Below, piece by piece: positions 1 through 9,008 of a stretch of 64,000 nucleotides of DNA; the first letter of the stretch is position 1, and every line of letters starts with the position of its first letter. The position numbers and the translations under genes were made by a program. Below the pieces are notes generated by a model, which ran no database searches, was not told where the DNA came from, and saw only the letters and a list, made by a program, of their open reading frames with translations. The stretch covers positions 6,274,001 to 6,338,000 of the forward strand of contig NZ_CP046401.1 of NCBI RefSeq assembly GCF_009762775.1, read 5' to 3'. The DNA is from Maribellus comscasis (lineage in GTDB: Bacteria; Bacteroidota; Bacteroidia; Bacteroidales; Prolixibacteraceae).

Positions 1-96
1 TGCGCGCAATGCGTTAAGCCGTCTCGGGTGACGCCAAAAATCCTGCTGAAATTTTTTAATATTTAATTGTAAGTATTGAAATTTCTCTTTGCTCAT
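1..96 (-). CDS. N-terminal part of a leftward gene of unknown function
   Basis: An ATG on the minus strand at 96-94 opens 32 codons without a stop up to the window edge; the peptide begins MSKEKFQYLQLNIKK and is basic. A TAGCTTTG match to the Bacteroidota -7 box lies just upstream on the same strand (113-120), which would give a very short leader. No family can be recognised from 32 residues. It could be a chance reading frame, but the divergent arrangement with the gene at 254 makes a real gene plausible. Confidence 0.4.
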   Translation of the reverse strand, partial: MSKEKFQYLQLNIKKFQQDFWRHPRRLNALRA

Positions 97-253
97 TTGC
101 TTATTTATTTTGCAAAGCTAACGAATGAAGTTAAACAATGGTTGAAAAGAAAATACGACAATGAAAAATAAAAGATTCAGATAAACTTGATTAAAAACAA
201 GTTCAGATTAATGGCTACATTTTGTAGTTTTGAACGAAATTAAATCTTCTACA

Positions 254-1894
254 ATGAAAAAAGTACTTGTTTTGATGCTTGCGGTAATTGTTCTTTTCGC
301 TTGCAATTCAACGTCACAAAAAAAAGAAACAATTCAAGAAAATAATACAATGAAACAGAAAGCAGAGGAGTTTGTGCCATTCGCATTAAAAACAGATTTA
401 AACGTTTTAACAGAAAAGGAAAAACAGATGTTGCCTTTGTTATTTGACGCAGCTAAAATAATGGAAGAGATTTACTGGAAGGAAGCATTTGGCGAAAAGG
501 ATAATTTATTTAATGAAGATTTGGATGAGTACACACGTAAGTTTTTGCAAATTAATTATGGTCCGTGGGAGCGTTTGAATAATAACGAGCCCTTTTTACC
601 GAAATATGGAAAAAAACCGGCAGGTGCCAATTTTTATCCCGCTGACCTGACAAAAGAAGAATTTAAGGGCTGGGATAATGAAAACAAAACCAGCTTGTAT
701 ACCATGATTCGCAGGGGGGAAGACCGAGAATTGATTGCTATTCCGTATCATGATTTCTTTGAGGAGGAAACACAAAAAGCAGCGGATTTAATTTTGCAGG
801 CTGCCGAGCTGGCTGAAGAAGAAGGTTTAAAAAATTATCTTCTAAAAAGAGCGGAAGCATTGTTGACAGATGAATATTTTGAAAGCGATGTTGCCTGGAT
901 GGAGATGAAAAACAACACCATCGATTTTATTGTCGGGCCCATTGAAAATTACGAAGACCAGTTGTTTGGCTACAAAGCTGCTCACGAATCATTTATTCTG
1001 ATAAAAGACAAAGGATGGAGCGAAAAACTTACAAAGTTTGCTGCTTTGCTTCCGGGGCTCCAAAAGGCGCTGCCCTGCGAACAGGTATACAAAGATGAGA
1101 CGCCGGGTATTGATTCCGATATGAATGTGTATGACGCCATTTTTTATGCAGGCGATTGTAATGCCGGAAGTAAAACCATTGCCATAAATTTGCCAAACGA
1201 TGAGGTCGTGCGTGAAACAAAAGGAAGTCGCAAACTTCAGTTAAAAAATTCGATGCAGGCCAAATTTGATAAAATTCTGGTTCCGATATCCGACCTTCTG
1301 ATTGCCGAAGATCAGCGCAAACACGTAAAATTTGATGCCTTTTTTGAAAATACAATGTTTCATGAAGTAGCACATGGTTTGGGACTTGGAAATACGACCG
1401 ATAAAAGTACAACCGTTCGCGAAGCTTTAAAAGATACTTACACTTCGATTGAAGAAGGAAAAGCCGATATTCTGGGTTTGTGGTGTGTTTACAAACTAAA
1501 TGAAATGGGGGAGTTGGGCGAAAAAGATATGATGGACAATTTTGTAACTTTTATGGCCGGAATTTTTCGTTCTGTTCGGTTTGGGGCCGCCAGTGCTCAC
1601 GGAAAAGCGAACATGATGCGTTTTTACTATTTCCAGGAAACCGGTGCTTTTGAACGTGATGCAGATACAGGAACTTACCGAGTAAATTTTGAAAAAATGA
1701 AGGAAGCCATGCTTTCACTTTCTGAAACAATTTTGAAAATTCAGGGAGACGGTGATTACGAAGCTGCGAAATCTTTGATTGTGGAAAAAGGTTTTATTCG
1801 CGAAGAGTTGCAAAAGGATTTAATTCGAATTGGCGACGCCGGTATTCCCCGCGATATTGTTTTTGAGCAAGGACCGGAGGTACTCGGACTTTAA
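254..1894 (+). CDS. M49-like zinc metallopeptidase, lipoprotein
   Basis: Predicted zinc peptidase related to the dipeptidyl-peptidase III (M49) group, anchored in the envelope. The ATG at 254 is preferred over an upstream TTG because it starts a clean lipoprotein signal (MKKVLVLMLAVIVLFAC, lipobox Cys at about residue 17). The metal site is seen as HEVAH at residue 370 and, about 30 residues later, EEGKAD at 400, matching the second M49 motif (EExxAD/EC). The first motif is HEXXH rather than the HEXXXH of classical DPP III; this variant is known to me from Bacteroidota relatives. A TAGTTTTG box at 225-232 could be the promoter. A hairpin terminator follows, so it is probably monocistronic. 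Substrate unknown; peptide degradation is inferred from family only. Confidence 0.75.
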   Translation: MKKVLVLMLAVIVLFACNSTSQKKETIQENNTMKQKAEEFVPFALKTDLNVLTEKEKQMLPLLFDAAKIMEEIYWKEAFGEKDNLFNEDLDEYTRKFLQINYGPWERLNNNEPFLPKYGKKPAGANFYPADLTKEEFKGWDNENKTSLYTMIRRGEDRELIAIPYHDFFEEETQKAADLILQAAELAEEEGLKNYLLKRAEALLTDEYFESDVAWMEMKNNTIDFIVGPIENYEDQLFGYKAAHESFILIKDKGWSEKLTKFAALLPGLQKALPCEQVYKDETPGIDSDMNVYDAIFYAGDCNAGSKTIAINLPNDEVVRETKGSRKLQLKNSMQAKFDKILVPISDLLIAEDQRKHVKFDAFFENTMFHEVAHGLGLGNTTDKSTTVREALKDTYTSIEEGKADILGLWCVYKLNEMGELGEKDMMDNFVTFMAGIFRSVRFGAASAHGKANMMRFYYFQETGAFERDADTGTYRVNFEKMKEAMLSLSETILKIQGDGDYEAAKSLIVEKGFIREELQKDLIRIGDAGIPRDIVFEQGPEVLGL

Positions 1895-1906
1895 TAAAAA
1901 ATGGAT

Positions 1907-1938
1907 AAACAGGGATTTTTTGTGGTTCCTGTTTTTTT
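1907..1938 (+). terminator. Rho-independent terminator
   Basis: AAACAGG (1907-1913) pairs with CCTGTTT (1928-1934) and the second arm runs into a T tract, 12 nt after the M49-like gene. Confidence 0.7.
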
Positions 1939-2016
1939 GTTTTCATTTTTGCTTTGAACGAAGTCTTTAACTTTTTGTTAACAAGATGAACCGAAGTTTG
2001 CTTTTATATTTGTCTT

Positions 2017-2508
2017 GTGAGCATTTTTAAAAACATAGCAACGTTTTTTCTGGGAGCAGTATTTTTGCTGACATCTACCGGCATTGTAATTTTTGAAACC
2101 AACTGTTGTTGCTCAGAATCTGAAAAATTAAGTCTCTACATAAGTCCTGAATCCTGTCATGAAAATGAAAAGGCGCAAAAGGTGCTGGCAACAATTGATG
2201 AATGGTCTGCCGGCGAAACAAATTGTGAAGAATGTTGCAACTCCGAAAAACGGGATTGCGATTGTGCCGGACCGGAAATGAAATACATTAAGTTGGTGAA
2301 CCATTTGATCAACGATGAAGTAAAATTTGTTAAACTAAAAGTACTTTCTTATACGCTGGCCAAACAGAATGATTTTTGCCTGCAACTCACAAGTGAAAAC
2401 CAAAATGAAGAGGACACGGATTTTTATTCAAATCCTCCGCCACAAATAAAATCAACCCTCGATTTTCTTATTCAAATACAACAACTTAAAATCCCATTTT
2501 CTGCTTAA
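2017..2508 (+). CDS. HYC_CC_PP-type secreted cysteine-rich protein
   Basis: Small exported Cys-rich protein of the type found in Bacteroidota next to metal-related TonB receptors. A hydrophobic N-terminal segment (residues 5-25) is followed by CCC, a His/Cys cluster (SCHEN), CEECC and CDC, and a PPP motif near the C-terminus, matching the HYC_CC_PP pattern. The start is GTG at 2017; no in-frame ATG exists. A TATATTTG -7-like box sits at 2005-2012, only 4 nt upstream, so either the mRNA is nearly leaderless or that box is a chance match. It precedes the receptor gene by 123 nt and probably shares its role in metal binding; the exact function is unknown. Confidence 0.7.
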   Translation: MSIFKNIATFFLGAVFLLTSTGIVIFETNCCCSESEKLSLYISPESCHENEKAQKVLATIDEWSAGETNCEECCNSEKRDCDCAGPEMKYIKLVNHLINDEVKFVKLKVLSYTLAKQNDFCLQLTSENQNEEDTDFYSNPPPQIKSTLDFLIQIQQLKIPFSA

Positions 2509-2631
2509 GATTTTGCAATTAAAATTGCTCAATAAAATTATTTGAGTTTTAATAAAAGAAATTGTTTGAAACAAGACAGGCCATTTATTTAGTCTCTCAA
2601 TTTTATGTTGCCGTCTTACTTATCTTAAGCA

Positions 2632-4845
2632 ATGAAAAATATATTAGTCTTATTTTTTTATGTATGTTTTCCTGTAATATCGTTTTCCCAAAGCATTTCA
2701 GGAAAAGTTTTTGGGAAGGGTGAAAAGGGAGAAAAGCAGCCACTTCCCGGAGTTCATATATATTGGGAAAATACCCAAAACGGTGTTGCATCAAACGACA
2801 CCGGTAATTTTGAAATCAAACAAAAAGAGGGGCAGCACATGTTGGTTTTTAGTTTTGTTGGTTACACCACAAAAAAACTCCATGTTCATGGTTCAGCGCC
2901 ATTGGAAGTTGTACTTGAACCCAATTTGGAAATTGAAGAGGTAACTGTAGTTCAAAAAGACCGGGGAACCTATATGTCAAAAATGGATCCGGTTCACACC
3001 GTTCGAATCGGAAATGCTGAGTTACACAAAGCTGCCTGCTGTAATTTGGCAGAAAGTTTTGAAACCAATCCTTCGGTTGATGTAAGCTACAGCGATGCGG
3101 TTACCGGTGCCAAACAAATTCGTTTACTCGGACTGGATGGTATTTACTCGCAATTGCAAACCGAAAATATGCCCAATTTACGTGGATTGGCAACCAATTT
3201 TGGTTTAACTTATGTCCCCGGTCCGTGGATGGAATCCATTCAGGTTTCCAAAGGTGCGGCTTCGGTTGTAAACGGCTACGAATCAATTGCAGGGCAAATT
3301 AATGTAAACTACAAAAAGCCTGACGATCAGGAAAAACTGTTTTTAAATGTTTTTGCCAGCGCTGAAGGACGCAAAGAATTTAACGGTAACACAAACATGA
3401 AAGTAAAAGGCGATACCATTACTACCGGATTGTTTGTACACGCCTCTGATTTATCAAAAAGAAATGATCACAACAACGATGGTTTTATCGATGAACCACT
3501 TATGCAGGTGGTAAACGTATTTAACCGTTGGAAATACAATAATTTTAAGGGATTTATGGCACAGGCTGGCATTGGATTTATGAATGAAGATCGGTTGGGT
3601 GGACAAATGGATTTCAGGGAAGATATGGAAAGAACCGTTGAAAATCCATATGGGATAAATATCAAAACCAATCGTTTGGAAGGATTCCTAAAAGGCGGTT
3701 ATGTAAGCCCGAATGGCAGGACTGCCGTGGCTTTGCTTTCAAATTTTGCATACCACAAAACCAATTCTTTCTATGGCCTGAACGACTTTGATGCAGATGA
3801 AACCCGCTTTTATGCCAATCTTGTCTTAACCCGTGACCTCGATATTTACGGAAAAAATACAATTAATTCAGGAGTCAGTTTTGTTAACGACCATTTTAAT
3901 GAAAGCCTGTACTCCAACCCAATAGCGCGTACTGAACAAGTGCCGGGAGTGTTTGCAGAATATACGCTAAAACCAAATGAACAATTTACGCTGATGGCCG
4001 GAATTCGTGCTGATTTTCATAATAATTTCGGAACTTTTGTTACACCGCGTATGCACATGCGTTACCGGTTTTCAGAAAATTATACATTTAGAATCAATGC
4101 AGGAAAAGGATATCGCACTGCGAATGTGGTTTCGGAAAATATCTTTCTTCTGGCCAATGCCCGTCCGCTTTTATGGAGCGACGATTCCTTTCAGGAAGAA
4201 GCATGGAATTTTGGTGCAAGTTTTATTCAGGATTATGTGCTTTTTGACCGCGATTTGCAAATCAATGCCGAGTATTTTTATACCCGGTTTCAATCGCAGT
4301 TAGTGGTCGATCGTGAAACTTCGGCAGAGAATATTATTCTTTCGCCACTGAATGGAAAATCATATGCAGGAAGTTTACAATTTGATATGCGTTACCAACC
4401 AGTTGAGAGGCTTGATGTGTTGCTGGCCTACCGTATAAACGATATAAAACAAACCATTGGCGGAGTATTAAAGGAGAAACCGCTCACAAGCCGTTACAAA
4501 GGCTTGATAAACTTAAATTACACCACTAACTTAAAAAAATGGATGTTCGACTATACCATACAATTTAACGGTGGAGGTCGTATTCCAGTGGTTTCTTCTG
4601 ATGCTGCAATTGCAACAGGCCCTGAAGAGTTTGACCCTTTTACTGTTATGAATGCACAAATAACCAAATACTTCCGATACTGGAATATTTATGTTGGATC
4701 GGAGAATCTGGCTGGTTTTAAACAGAAAAATCCCGTAACAGACGCCGCTCATCCGTATGGAGAATTTTTTGACGCTACCAATGTTTGGGGCCCTGTGCTT
4801 GGCCGCCGTATTTATGTTGGACTACGATTTCATTTAAACCATTAA
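2632..4845 (+). CDS. TonB-dependent outer-membrane receptor, metal-associated type
   Basis: Outer-membrane gated channel taking up a ligand with energy from TonB/ExbBD. Residues 1-19 form a signal peptide ending in SFSQ; about 21-110 is a carboxypeptidase-regulatory-like beta-sandwich (PLPGVHIYWENT, FSFVGYTTKKL); about 120-230 is the plug (LRGLATNFGLTYVPGPWME, then VSKGAASVVNGYES); the rest is a 22-stranded-type barrel ending with an aromatic-rich strand (RIYVGLRFHLNH). At 737 aa it has normal length. The plug contains an unusual AACC pair (residues about 134-138). It sits between a Cys-rich secreted protein and an HMA protein only 15 nt downstream, which suggests a heavy-metal substrate such as copper; that assignment is inferred from context. 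Confidence 0.85.
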   Translation: MKNILVLFFYVCFPVISFSQSISGKVFGKGEKGEKQPLPGVHIYWENTQNGVASNDTGNFEIKQKEGQHMLVFSFVGYTTKKLHVHGSAPLEVVLEPNLEIEEVTVVQKDRGTYMSKMDPVHTVRIGNAELHKAACCNLAESFETNPSVDVSYSDAVTGAKQIRLLGLDGIYSQLQTENMPNLRGLATNFGLTYVPGPWMESIQVSKGAASVVNGYESIAGQINVNYKKPDDQEKLFLNVFASAEGRKEFNGNTNMKVKGDTITTGLFVHASDLSKRNDHNNDGFIDEPLMQVVNVFNRWKYNNFKGFMAQAGIGFMNEDRLGGQMDFREDMERTVENPYGINIKTNRLEGFLKGGYVSPNGRTAVALLSNFAYHKTNSFYGLNDFDADETRFYANLVLTRDLDIYGKNTINSGVSFVNDHFNESLYSNPIARTEQVPGVFAEYTLKPNEQFTLMAGIRADFHNNFGTFVTPRMHMRYRFSENYTFRINAGKGYRTANVVSENIFLLANARPLLWSDDSFQEEAWNFGASFIQDYVLFDRDLQINAEYFYTRFQSQLVVDRETSAENIILSPLNGKSYAGSLQFDMRYQPVERLDVLLAYRINDIKQTIGGVLKEKPLTSRYKGLINLNYTTNLKKWMFDYTIQFNGGGRIPVVSSDAAIATGPEEFDPFTVMNAQITKYFRYWNIYVGSENLAGFKQKNPVTDAAHPYGEFFDATNVWGPVLGRRIYVGLRFHLNH

Positions 4846-4860
4846 TAAAACAAAAAAATT

Positions 4861-5196
4861 ATGAAGAAATTAATTTTAATGGCCCTTGTTATTTTTTTAG
4901 GGGCGACAGTGAATTCAACATTCGCACAAAAAGAGACAAAAGTCGTATGCTTTAAAAGCAGCATGGATTGCGAAAATTGTCAGAAAACACTAACCGAACA
5001 TCTTCGTTTTGAAAAAGGTGTAAAAGATTTAAAGGTGGATTTTAATACCAATACTATTTTTCTGGAATATAAAACAGGAAAAAATAACGACGAAGCCATC
5101 GCAAAATCTATCGAAAAAAAGGGGTACAAAGCAGAAAAAATTTCCGAGGACGAATACCATGCTTTGGTAGATAATCAGGAAGTGAAAAAAGAATAG
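4861..5196 (+). CDS. Secreted heavy-metal-associated (HMA) domain protein
   Basis: Periplasmic soft-metal binding protein. Residues 1-22 are a signal peptide (ending NSTFAQ); the remainder is one HMA ferredoxin-like fold with the metal site MDCENC (CxxC, residues about 37-42), then FEKGVKDLKVDFNTN, the strand-helix pattern of copper chaperones. 111 aa in total. Only 15 nt separate it from the TonB receptor, so it is almost certainly co-transcribed and may hand over or buffer the metal moved by the receptor. A strong terminator follows. Copper is the usual ligand of this fold but the sequence alone does not prove it. Confidence 0.85.
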   Translation: MKKLILMALVIFLGATVNSTFAQKETKVVCFKSSMDCENCQKTLTEHLRFEKGVKDLKVDFNTNTIFLEYKTGKNNDEAIAKSIEKKGYKAEKISEDEYHALVDNQEVKKE

Positions 5197-5237
5197 AAAG
5201 GGGAAGTTTTAGTATAATACGCTATGACTGGATTTTA

Positions 5238-5266
5238 AAAAGGGACACTTTGCTGTCCCTTTTTTT
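5238..5266 (+). terminator. Rho-independent terminator of the metal operon
   Basis: AAAAGGGACA (5238-5247), loop CTTTGC, TGTCCCTTTT (5254-5263), followed by T residues: a perfect 10-bp stem. Confidence 0.9.
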
Positions 5267-5386
5267 GAATATGGCTGATATTAACTGAACATAATTTCAT
5301 ATTTTGTTTCTTTTTGAAAAACAGAAAAGTCTATGTCTGATGCTTCTGTGTGGATGAAAATATTTTTATCCTTTTGAAAATGTTGT

Positions 5387-5394
5387 TATTTTTG
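5387..5394 (+). promoter_or_regulatory. Candidate -7 box for the histidine kinase gene
   Basis: TATTTTTG fits the Bacteroidota -7 consensus TAnnTTTG, 32 nt upstream of the GTG start at 5427. No well-spaced TTTG -33 box is seen. Confidence 0.4.
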
Positions 5395-5426
5395 GCTTCG
5401 AATGATAAAACACAGGACAAATCATA

Positions 5427-7232
5427 GTGAACAACAACCTGACACATAGAATTAACCAGAAAAAAACGGTTGCCTTATTTTTTGTTTTTGTCTTTGGCTA
5501 TCTGATTATCCTGATTTTTTTAATTGGAGCGCTTTATTTTTCTACGGAAAAAAGAATCAAAAATGAAATAAAAGCCGAAGAAAGATACACCTGTTTAAAA
5601 ACGAGCGATATTACAAACGAAATTGTCAGGCAGATAAAATCAGATGTTTTATTTCTCACCCGGCAAACAAAATTATTCTCCGAGCAGTCGAGATATGAGT
5701 TTGAGAAACATCTTGTTGAAACTTATTATGAATTTGCTCTGTCAAAGGAAACATACAACCAGATTCGTTATATCGATGTTTCCGGAAAAGAAAAGGTCAG
5801 AATTAACTATACAGAAGGAAAAGCCGAAATTGTTGATAAAGGGAAACTTCAGGATAAATCAAAAAGGTATTATTTTCAGGAGATAAAAAGCTTGCCACAG
5901 GATTCCGTCTTTTTTTCTCCTATGGATTTGAACGTGGAGAAGGATACGATAGAAGTTCCTTTTAAGCCAATGATACGCATCGGTTCCCCTGTTTTTAACC
6001 GGCAAAAGGAGTTGACAGGGATGGTGGTTGTTAATTTTTTTGGCGATATTATCATCGATAAACTTATTTCCGAGGATGAAAGTAACAATGGAGAACTCTT
6101 ATTTCTGAATAAAAACGGGTATTATTTTATTGGTCTTGAAAAAGATGTGGAATGGGGGTTTATGTTTGATGAGAAAAAAGACAAAACCTTTTTTTATGAT
6201 TTTCCGGAAGAGAGTAAAATGGTTTATGAAGGCCGGGAAGGAACATTTTCAACTGCCAAAGGTATGTTTACTTTTGCTACGGTAAATCCTCTTTCCAAAG
6301 GATTTACGGACAAAGATAAAGGCGGTCGTAATTTTCTCCTTTGGAAATTAATATCTTTTGTCTCTGCCAAAGATTTGAACTTGATTATTTTGGAGGAAGT
6401 TAAATCCTGGTGGTTAGTTTTTGTTTTTATGAGTTTGATATTTATAACGCTTTTTTGGTTTTTGTCGCGAAATATCAATTTAAAAATTGAAGCGCGGCGG
6501 CAGCTGGTCGAACGGAATAGAGAATTGAGCTATGCAAATGCAACAAAAGATAAATTTTTTTCGATAATTGCCCACGATTTAAAATCACCGTTTGCCGGTT
6601 TACTTGGGCTGTCGGAAGTTTTAGCAGAAAATGCGGCAAATCTTTCAGAAGAGAAATTAAATTCGGTGACCAGGTCGGTTTACACCACAGCCAAAAATAT
6701 TTTTGTACTGCTTGAAAATTTGCTGCAATGGGCACGTTTACAAACCGACAAGCTGGCCGTCAGTCTGGAGGAAGTGAACATGAATGAAATGTTGTTTGAG
6801 ACAGTTGATTTGTTGCAAAAGACGGCGTCTCAAAAGCAAATTACTCTCACCAATGAAATTCCGGACGGTTTGAAAATTTATGTGGATGATGAAATGATTA
6901 AAACAGTATTTCGCAATATTATTTCTAATGCGGTAAAGTTTACGTCCGCCGGCGGAGAGATTAAATTAAGTGCAAGCGCAAAACCCGGAGACAAATTGGT
7001 TGAAGTTAAAATTCAGGACAATGGAATTGGAATGGACAATGAGCAGCTGAAAAATCTTTTCCGGATTGGTAAAGTTAAATCGAAACCGGGGACTGCAAAC
7101 GAAAAAGGAACCGGACTTGGATTGATCTTATGCAAAGAATTTGTCGATCTCAACAACGGAAAACTTGCTGTTGAAAGTGAACCGGGAAAAGGAACGTTGT
7201 TTTCTGTTTTTCTGCCAGCGGCACCCCGGTAA
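5427..7232 (+). CDS. Membrane sensor histidine kinase
   Basis: Inner-membrane histidine kinase. TM1 is at about residues 17-39, followed by a periplasmic sensor region of about 285 residues with Cache-like features (RYYFQEIK, RIGSPVFNRQKELTGMVVVN), and TM2 at about 325-347. The cytoplasmic part has an H-box IIAHDLKSP (His383), N-box NIISNAVKF, and G-boxes DNGIGM and GTGLGL, i.e. HisKA plus HATPase_c. The start is GTG at 5427 and the product is 601 aa. There is no adjacent response regulator, so it is an orphan kinase here; the signal is unknown, though Cache domains usually bind small molecules. Confidence 0.85.
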   Translation: MNNNLTHRINQKKTVALFFVFVFGYLIILIFLIGALYFSTEKRIKNEIKAEERYTCLKTSDITNEIVRQIKSDVLFLTRQTKLFSEQSRYEFEKHLVETYYEFALSKETYNQIRYIDVSGKEKVRINYTEGKAEIVDKGKLQDKSKRYYFQEIKSLPQDSVFFSPMDLNVEKDTIEVPFKPMIRIGSPVFNRQKELTGMVVVNFFGDIIIDKLISEDESNNGELLFLNKNGYYFIGLEKDVEWGFMFDEKKDKTFFYDFPEESKMVYEGREGTFSTAKGMFTFATVNPLSKGFTDKDKGGRNFLLWKLISFVSAKDLNLIILEEVKSWWLVFVFMSLIFITLFWFLSRNINLKIEARRQLVERNRELSYANATKDKFFSIIAHDLKSPFAGLLGLSEVLAENAANLSEEKLNSVTRSVYTTAKNIFVLLENLLQWARLQTDKLAVSLEEVNMNEMLFETVDLLQKTASQKQITLTNEIPDGLKIYVDDEMIKTVFRNIISNAVKFTSAGGEIKLSASAKPGDKLVEVKIQDNGIGMDNEQLKNLFRIGKVKSKPGTANEKGTGLGLILCKEFVDLNNGKLAVESEPGKGTLFSVFLPAAPR

Positions 7233-7319
7233 ATGTGAATTTATCCGGACCAAACTACGGATAAATTGTGTTGATTCAAAAAGTCAAATACAAAATATAT
7301 ATAATTTAAAAATCACCCA

Positions 7320-7955
7320 ATGACTCAAAAACACTCTTTTTTATTCATCATTCTTTTATTATCTGCTTTTTTGACAAATGCACAGGAAAAGTGTTCTGTC
7401 CGGACAAGCATTGGTACTGCAAGTGGCATTGATGCTGTTGACGGATTTTATTTTTCTTTTGATATTGGAATTCCACTGGTAAAATCTCTGGAAATTTCAC
7501 CGACATTCAATTTTTTTTCAACGCTCCCTACAGAAAGGTTGAATAACGGTTGGAACCGAAATACCGGTGCATTGATGTACTCATTGCCGGAAGGAGACAG
7601 AATGCACTATTCCGGTAATATTATGGGCTCAATGAGTATGCTTTTACTTTTTAAACCTTTCGCGCTATCCGGTAATTTAAAACTAAAAAGAAGACATGAA
7701 CTTGCATTTGGAGCAGGTTTGGGCATAAAGAGTTATGCATCTGTGCGTTCAACTTATGAAAGTAATGGAGCCCATTCAGAGTTAATTGCTTTAGGGGCAA
7801 AATCGGCATGGACAATCGAGCCATATTTTGCGAAAGCTTTTTATAACTATCATTTTGCGAATCGCTTTTTTGCTGGCGTAGTTGCCAGTCTTGATGGCTT
7901 CGACGGGGAAGCGGTAGCTTTGTTTGGAGTACAGTTTGGAATTCGTTTTAAGTAA
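7320..7955 (+). CDS. Predicted outer-membrane beta-barrel protein
   Basis: Unrecognised 211-aa exported protein. Residues 1-21 are a signal peptide ending in TNAQ. The rest alternates polar and hydrophobic residues (FYFSFDIGIPL, LEISPTFNFF, NRFFAGVVASLDGF) and ends in an aromatic/hydrophobic strand (VQFGIRFK), the pattern of small outer-membrane barrels. It starts 87 nt after the kinase and could be read from the same transcript. No function can be given. Confidence 0.6.
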   Translation: MTQKHSFLFIILLLSAFLTNAQEKCSVRTSIGTASGIDAVDGFYFSFDIGIPLVKSLEISPTFNFFSTLPTERLNNGWNRNTGALMYSLPEGDRMHYSGNIMGSMSMLLLFKPFALSGNLKLKRRHELAFGAGLGIKSYASVRSTYESNGAHSELIALGAKSAWTIEPYFAKAFYNYHFANRFFAGVVASLDGFDGEAVALFGVQFGIRFK

Positions 7956-8362
7956 TAGAGGTCGCCTCCATATAAGATGTTTTTTACCTCAAAGTTAAAG
8001 TAGTGAACTTTGGTGCTTTGATAGTATTGAAGGGGGAACCGATCATACATTTGCTGAGGCACCCGGTACCCTGTTTTCCTACATTATCGTTTAAGCGATA
8101 TAAAATATTTTTGTTAGGATAGGATCAATATGGCACAAATGAAATTTGTTTTAGGTAAAAACAACATGATAACCGCCTGTAAGAAATTCCAGAATGGAGT
8201 AAGAAATTGATGGTATGAAAAGAAGTTTGTTCAGGATATCAAACAATATTCGTCAGCCGGTTTTTAAGTGTATTCTAAGGGCCATCTTATAGTTTGGGCA
8301 GCTATTGTTAATTTCATTCTGTAAAAAATTTATCTTTTCGTTTTGCTTGAAAAATTAAAAAT
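7956..8362. other. Intergenic region without recognisable genes
   Basis: About 400 bases with no convincing reading frame. A small perfect hairpin, TATCG/CGATA with a 6-nt loop, lies near 8087-8102 and is followed by an AT-rich stretch; it might be a weak terminator. Nothing else is seen. Confidence 0.5.
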
Positions 8363-8630
8363 ATGAAAACATTGGTTCTTATCTTTCTTTTGGGCTCGCC
8401 TTTTTTGCTGTTTGCGCAGAAGGACCGATACAACCTATATTCCTGATTTGTCTCAGGGGGCTAAAAAAATACGGAAAGGGGGAATTGTAGCTTTGGGAGA
8501 GGCAACAATGTTTTCTGCACAGCTGACCGGACCAAACAAAATAAAAATAGGGATGAATAATGCGGTTGCGCCGGAAAACACTCAGTTGTTGCTCAATACC
8601 CTTCACTGGCTGGACGGGAAAATCGGTTAA
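8363..8630 (+). pseudogene. Decayed exported protein gene with internal loss
   Basis: An ATG at 8363 encodes a perfect signal peptide (MKTLVLIFLLGSPFLLFAQ) but the frame stops at 8446. A second frame, open to 8630, carries what looks like only the C-terminal end of a larger protein (GGIVALGEATMFSAQL ... LLLNTLHWLDGK), a tail typical of glutamine-amidotransferase-like or DUF4350-like proteins. The signal peptide and C-terminus are thus joined out of frame with the middle missing. The parent family is a guess; the frame break is seen directly. Confidence 0.6.
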
Positions 8631-9008
8631 GGTAATCTGCAGATACACAAATGAAAGAGGAGTGACCCGGCAGAAAGCGAACCATTCTTCCGTTGTTATC
8701 TTTTAAATCTCGCTACAAAAGCACAAAACAGAACACTTTTATGTTCTACAAGATTGTTTCCAACCTAAAAAATTTTTTTAGATCAAAACAGGTTGGCGAT
8801 ACCAAATAATTTGACATCGGGTGTAAAATTATTTTACAGCTTTTTTTGTTTTTTAATTTAAATATGTTGGTAATGACTGAGTTATATATTTGGTATTCTA
8901 TTTGGTTCAGGTTTTATTGTTCTTAAAATGAAATATTCCGGCAAAGAATTAAGGAATCTATGATTGAGATAAACATTCAATCAATGTAAAACCAATTTTT
9001 ATTATAAA
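8631..9008. other. Intergenic region with terminator and -7-like box
   Basis: No reading frame of note. It holds the hairpin terminator at 8822-8847 and a TATATTTG match at 8885-8892, which could promote the DUF4932 gene with a leader of about 110 nt. Confidence 0.5.
8822..8847 (+). terminator. Hairpin terminator
   Basis: TGTAAAA (8822-8828), loop TTA, TTTTACA (8832-8838), then GC and seven T residues. It would end transcription from the decayed gene upstream. Confidence 0.65.
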
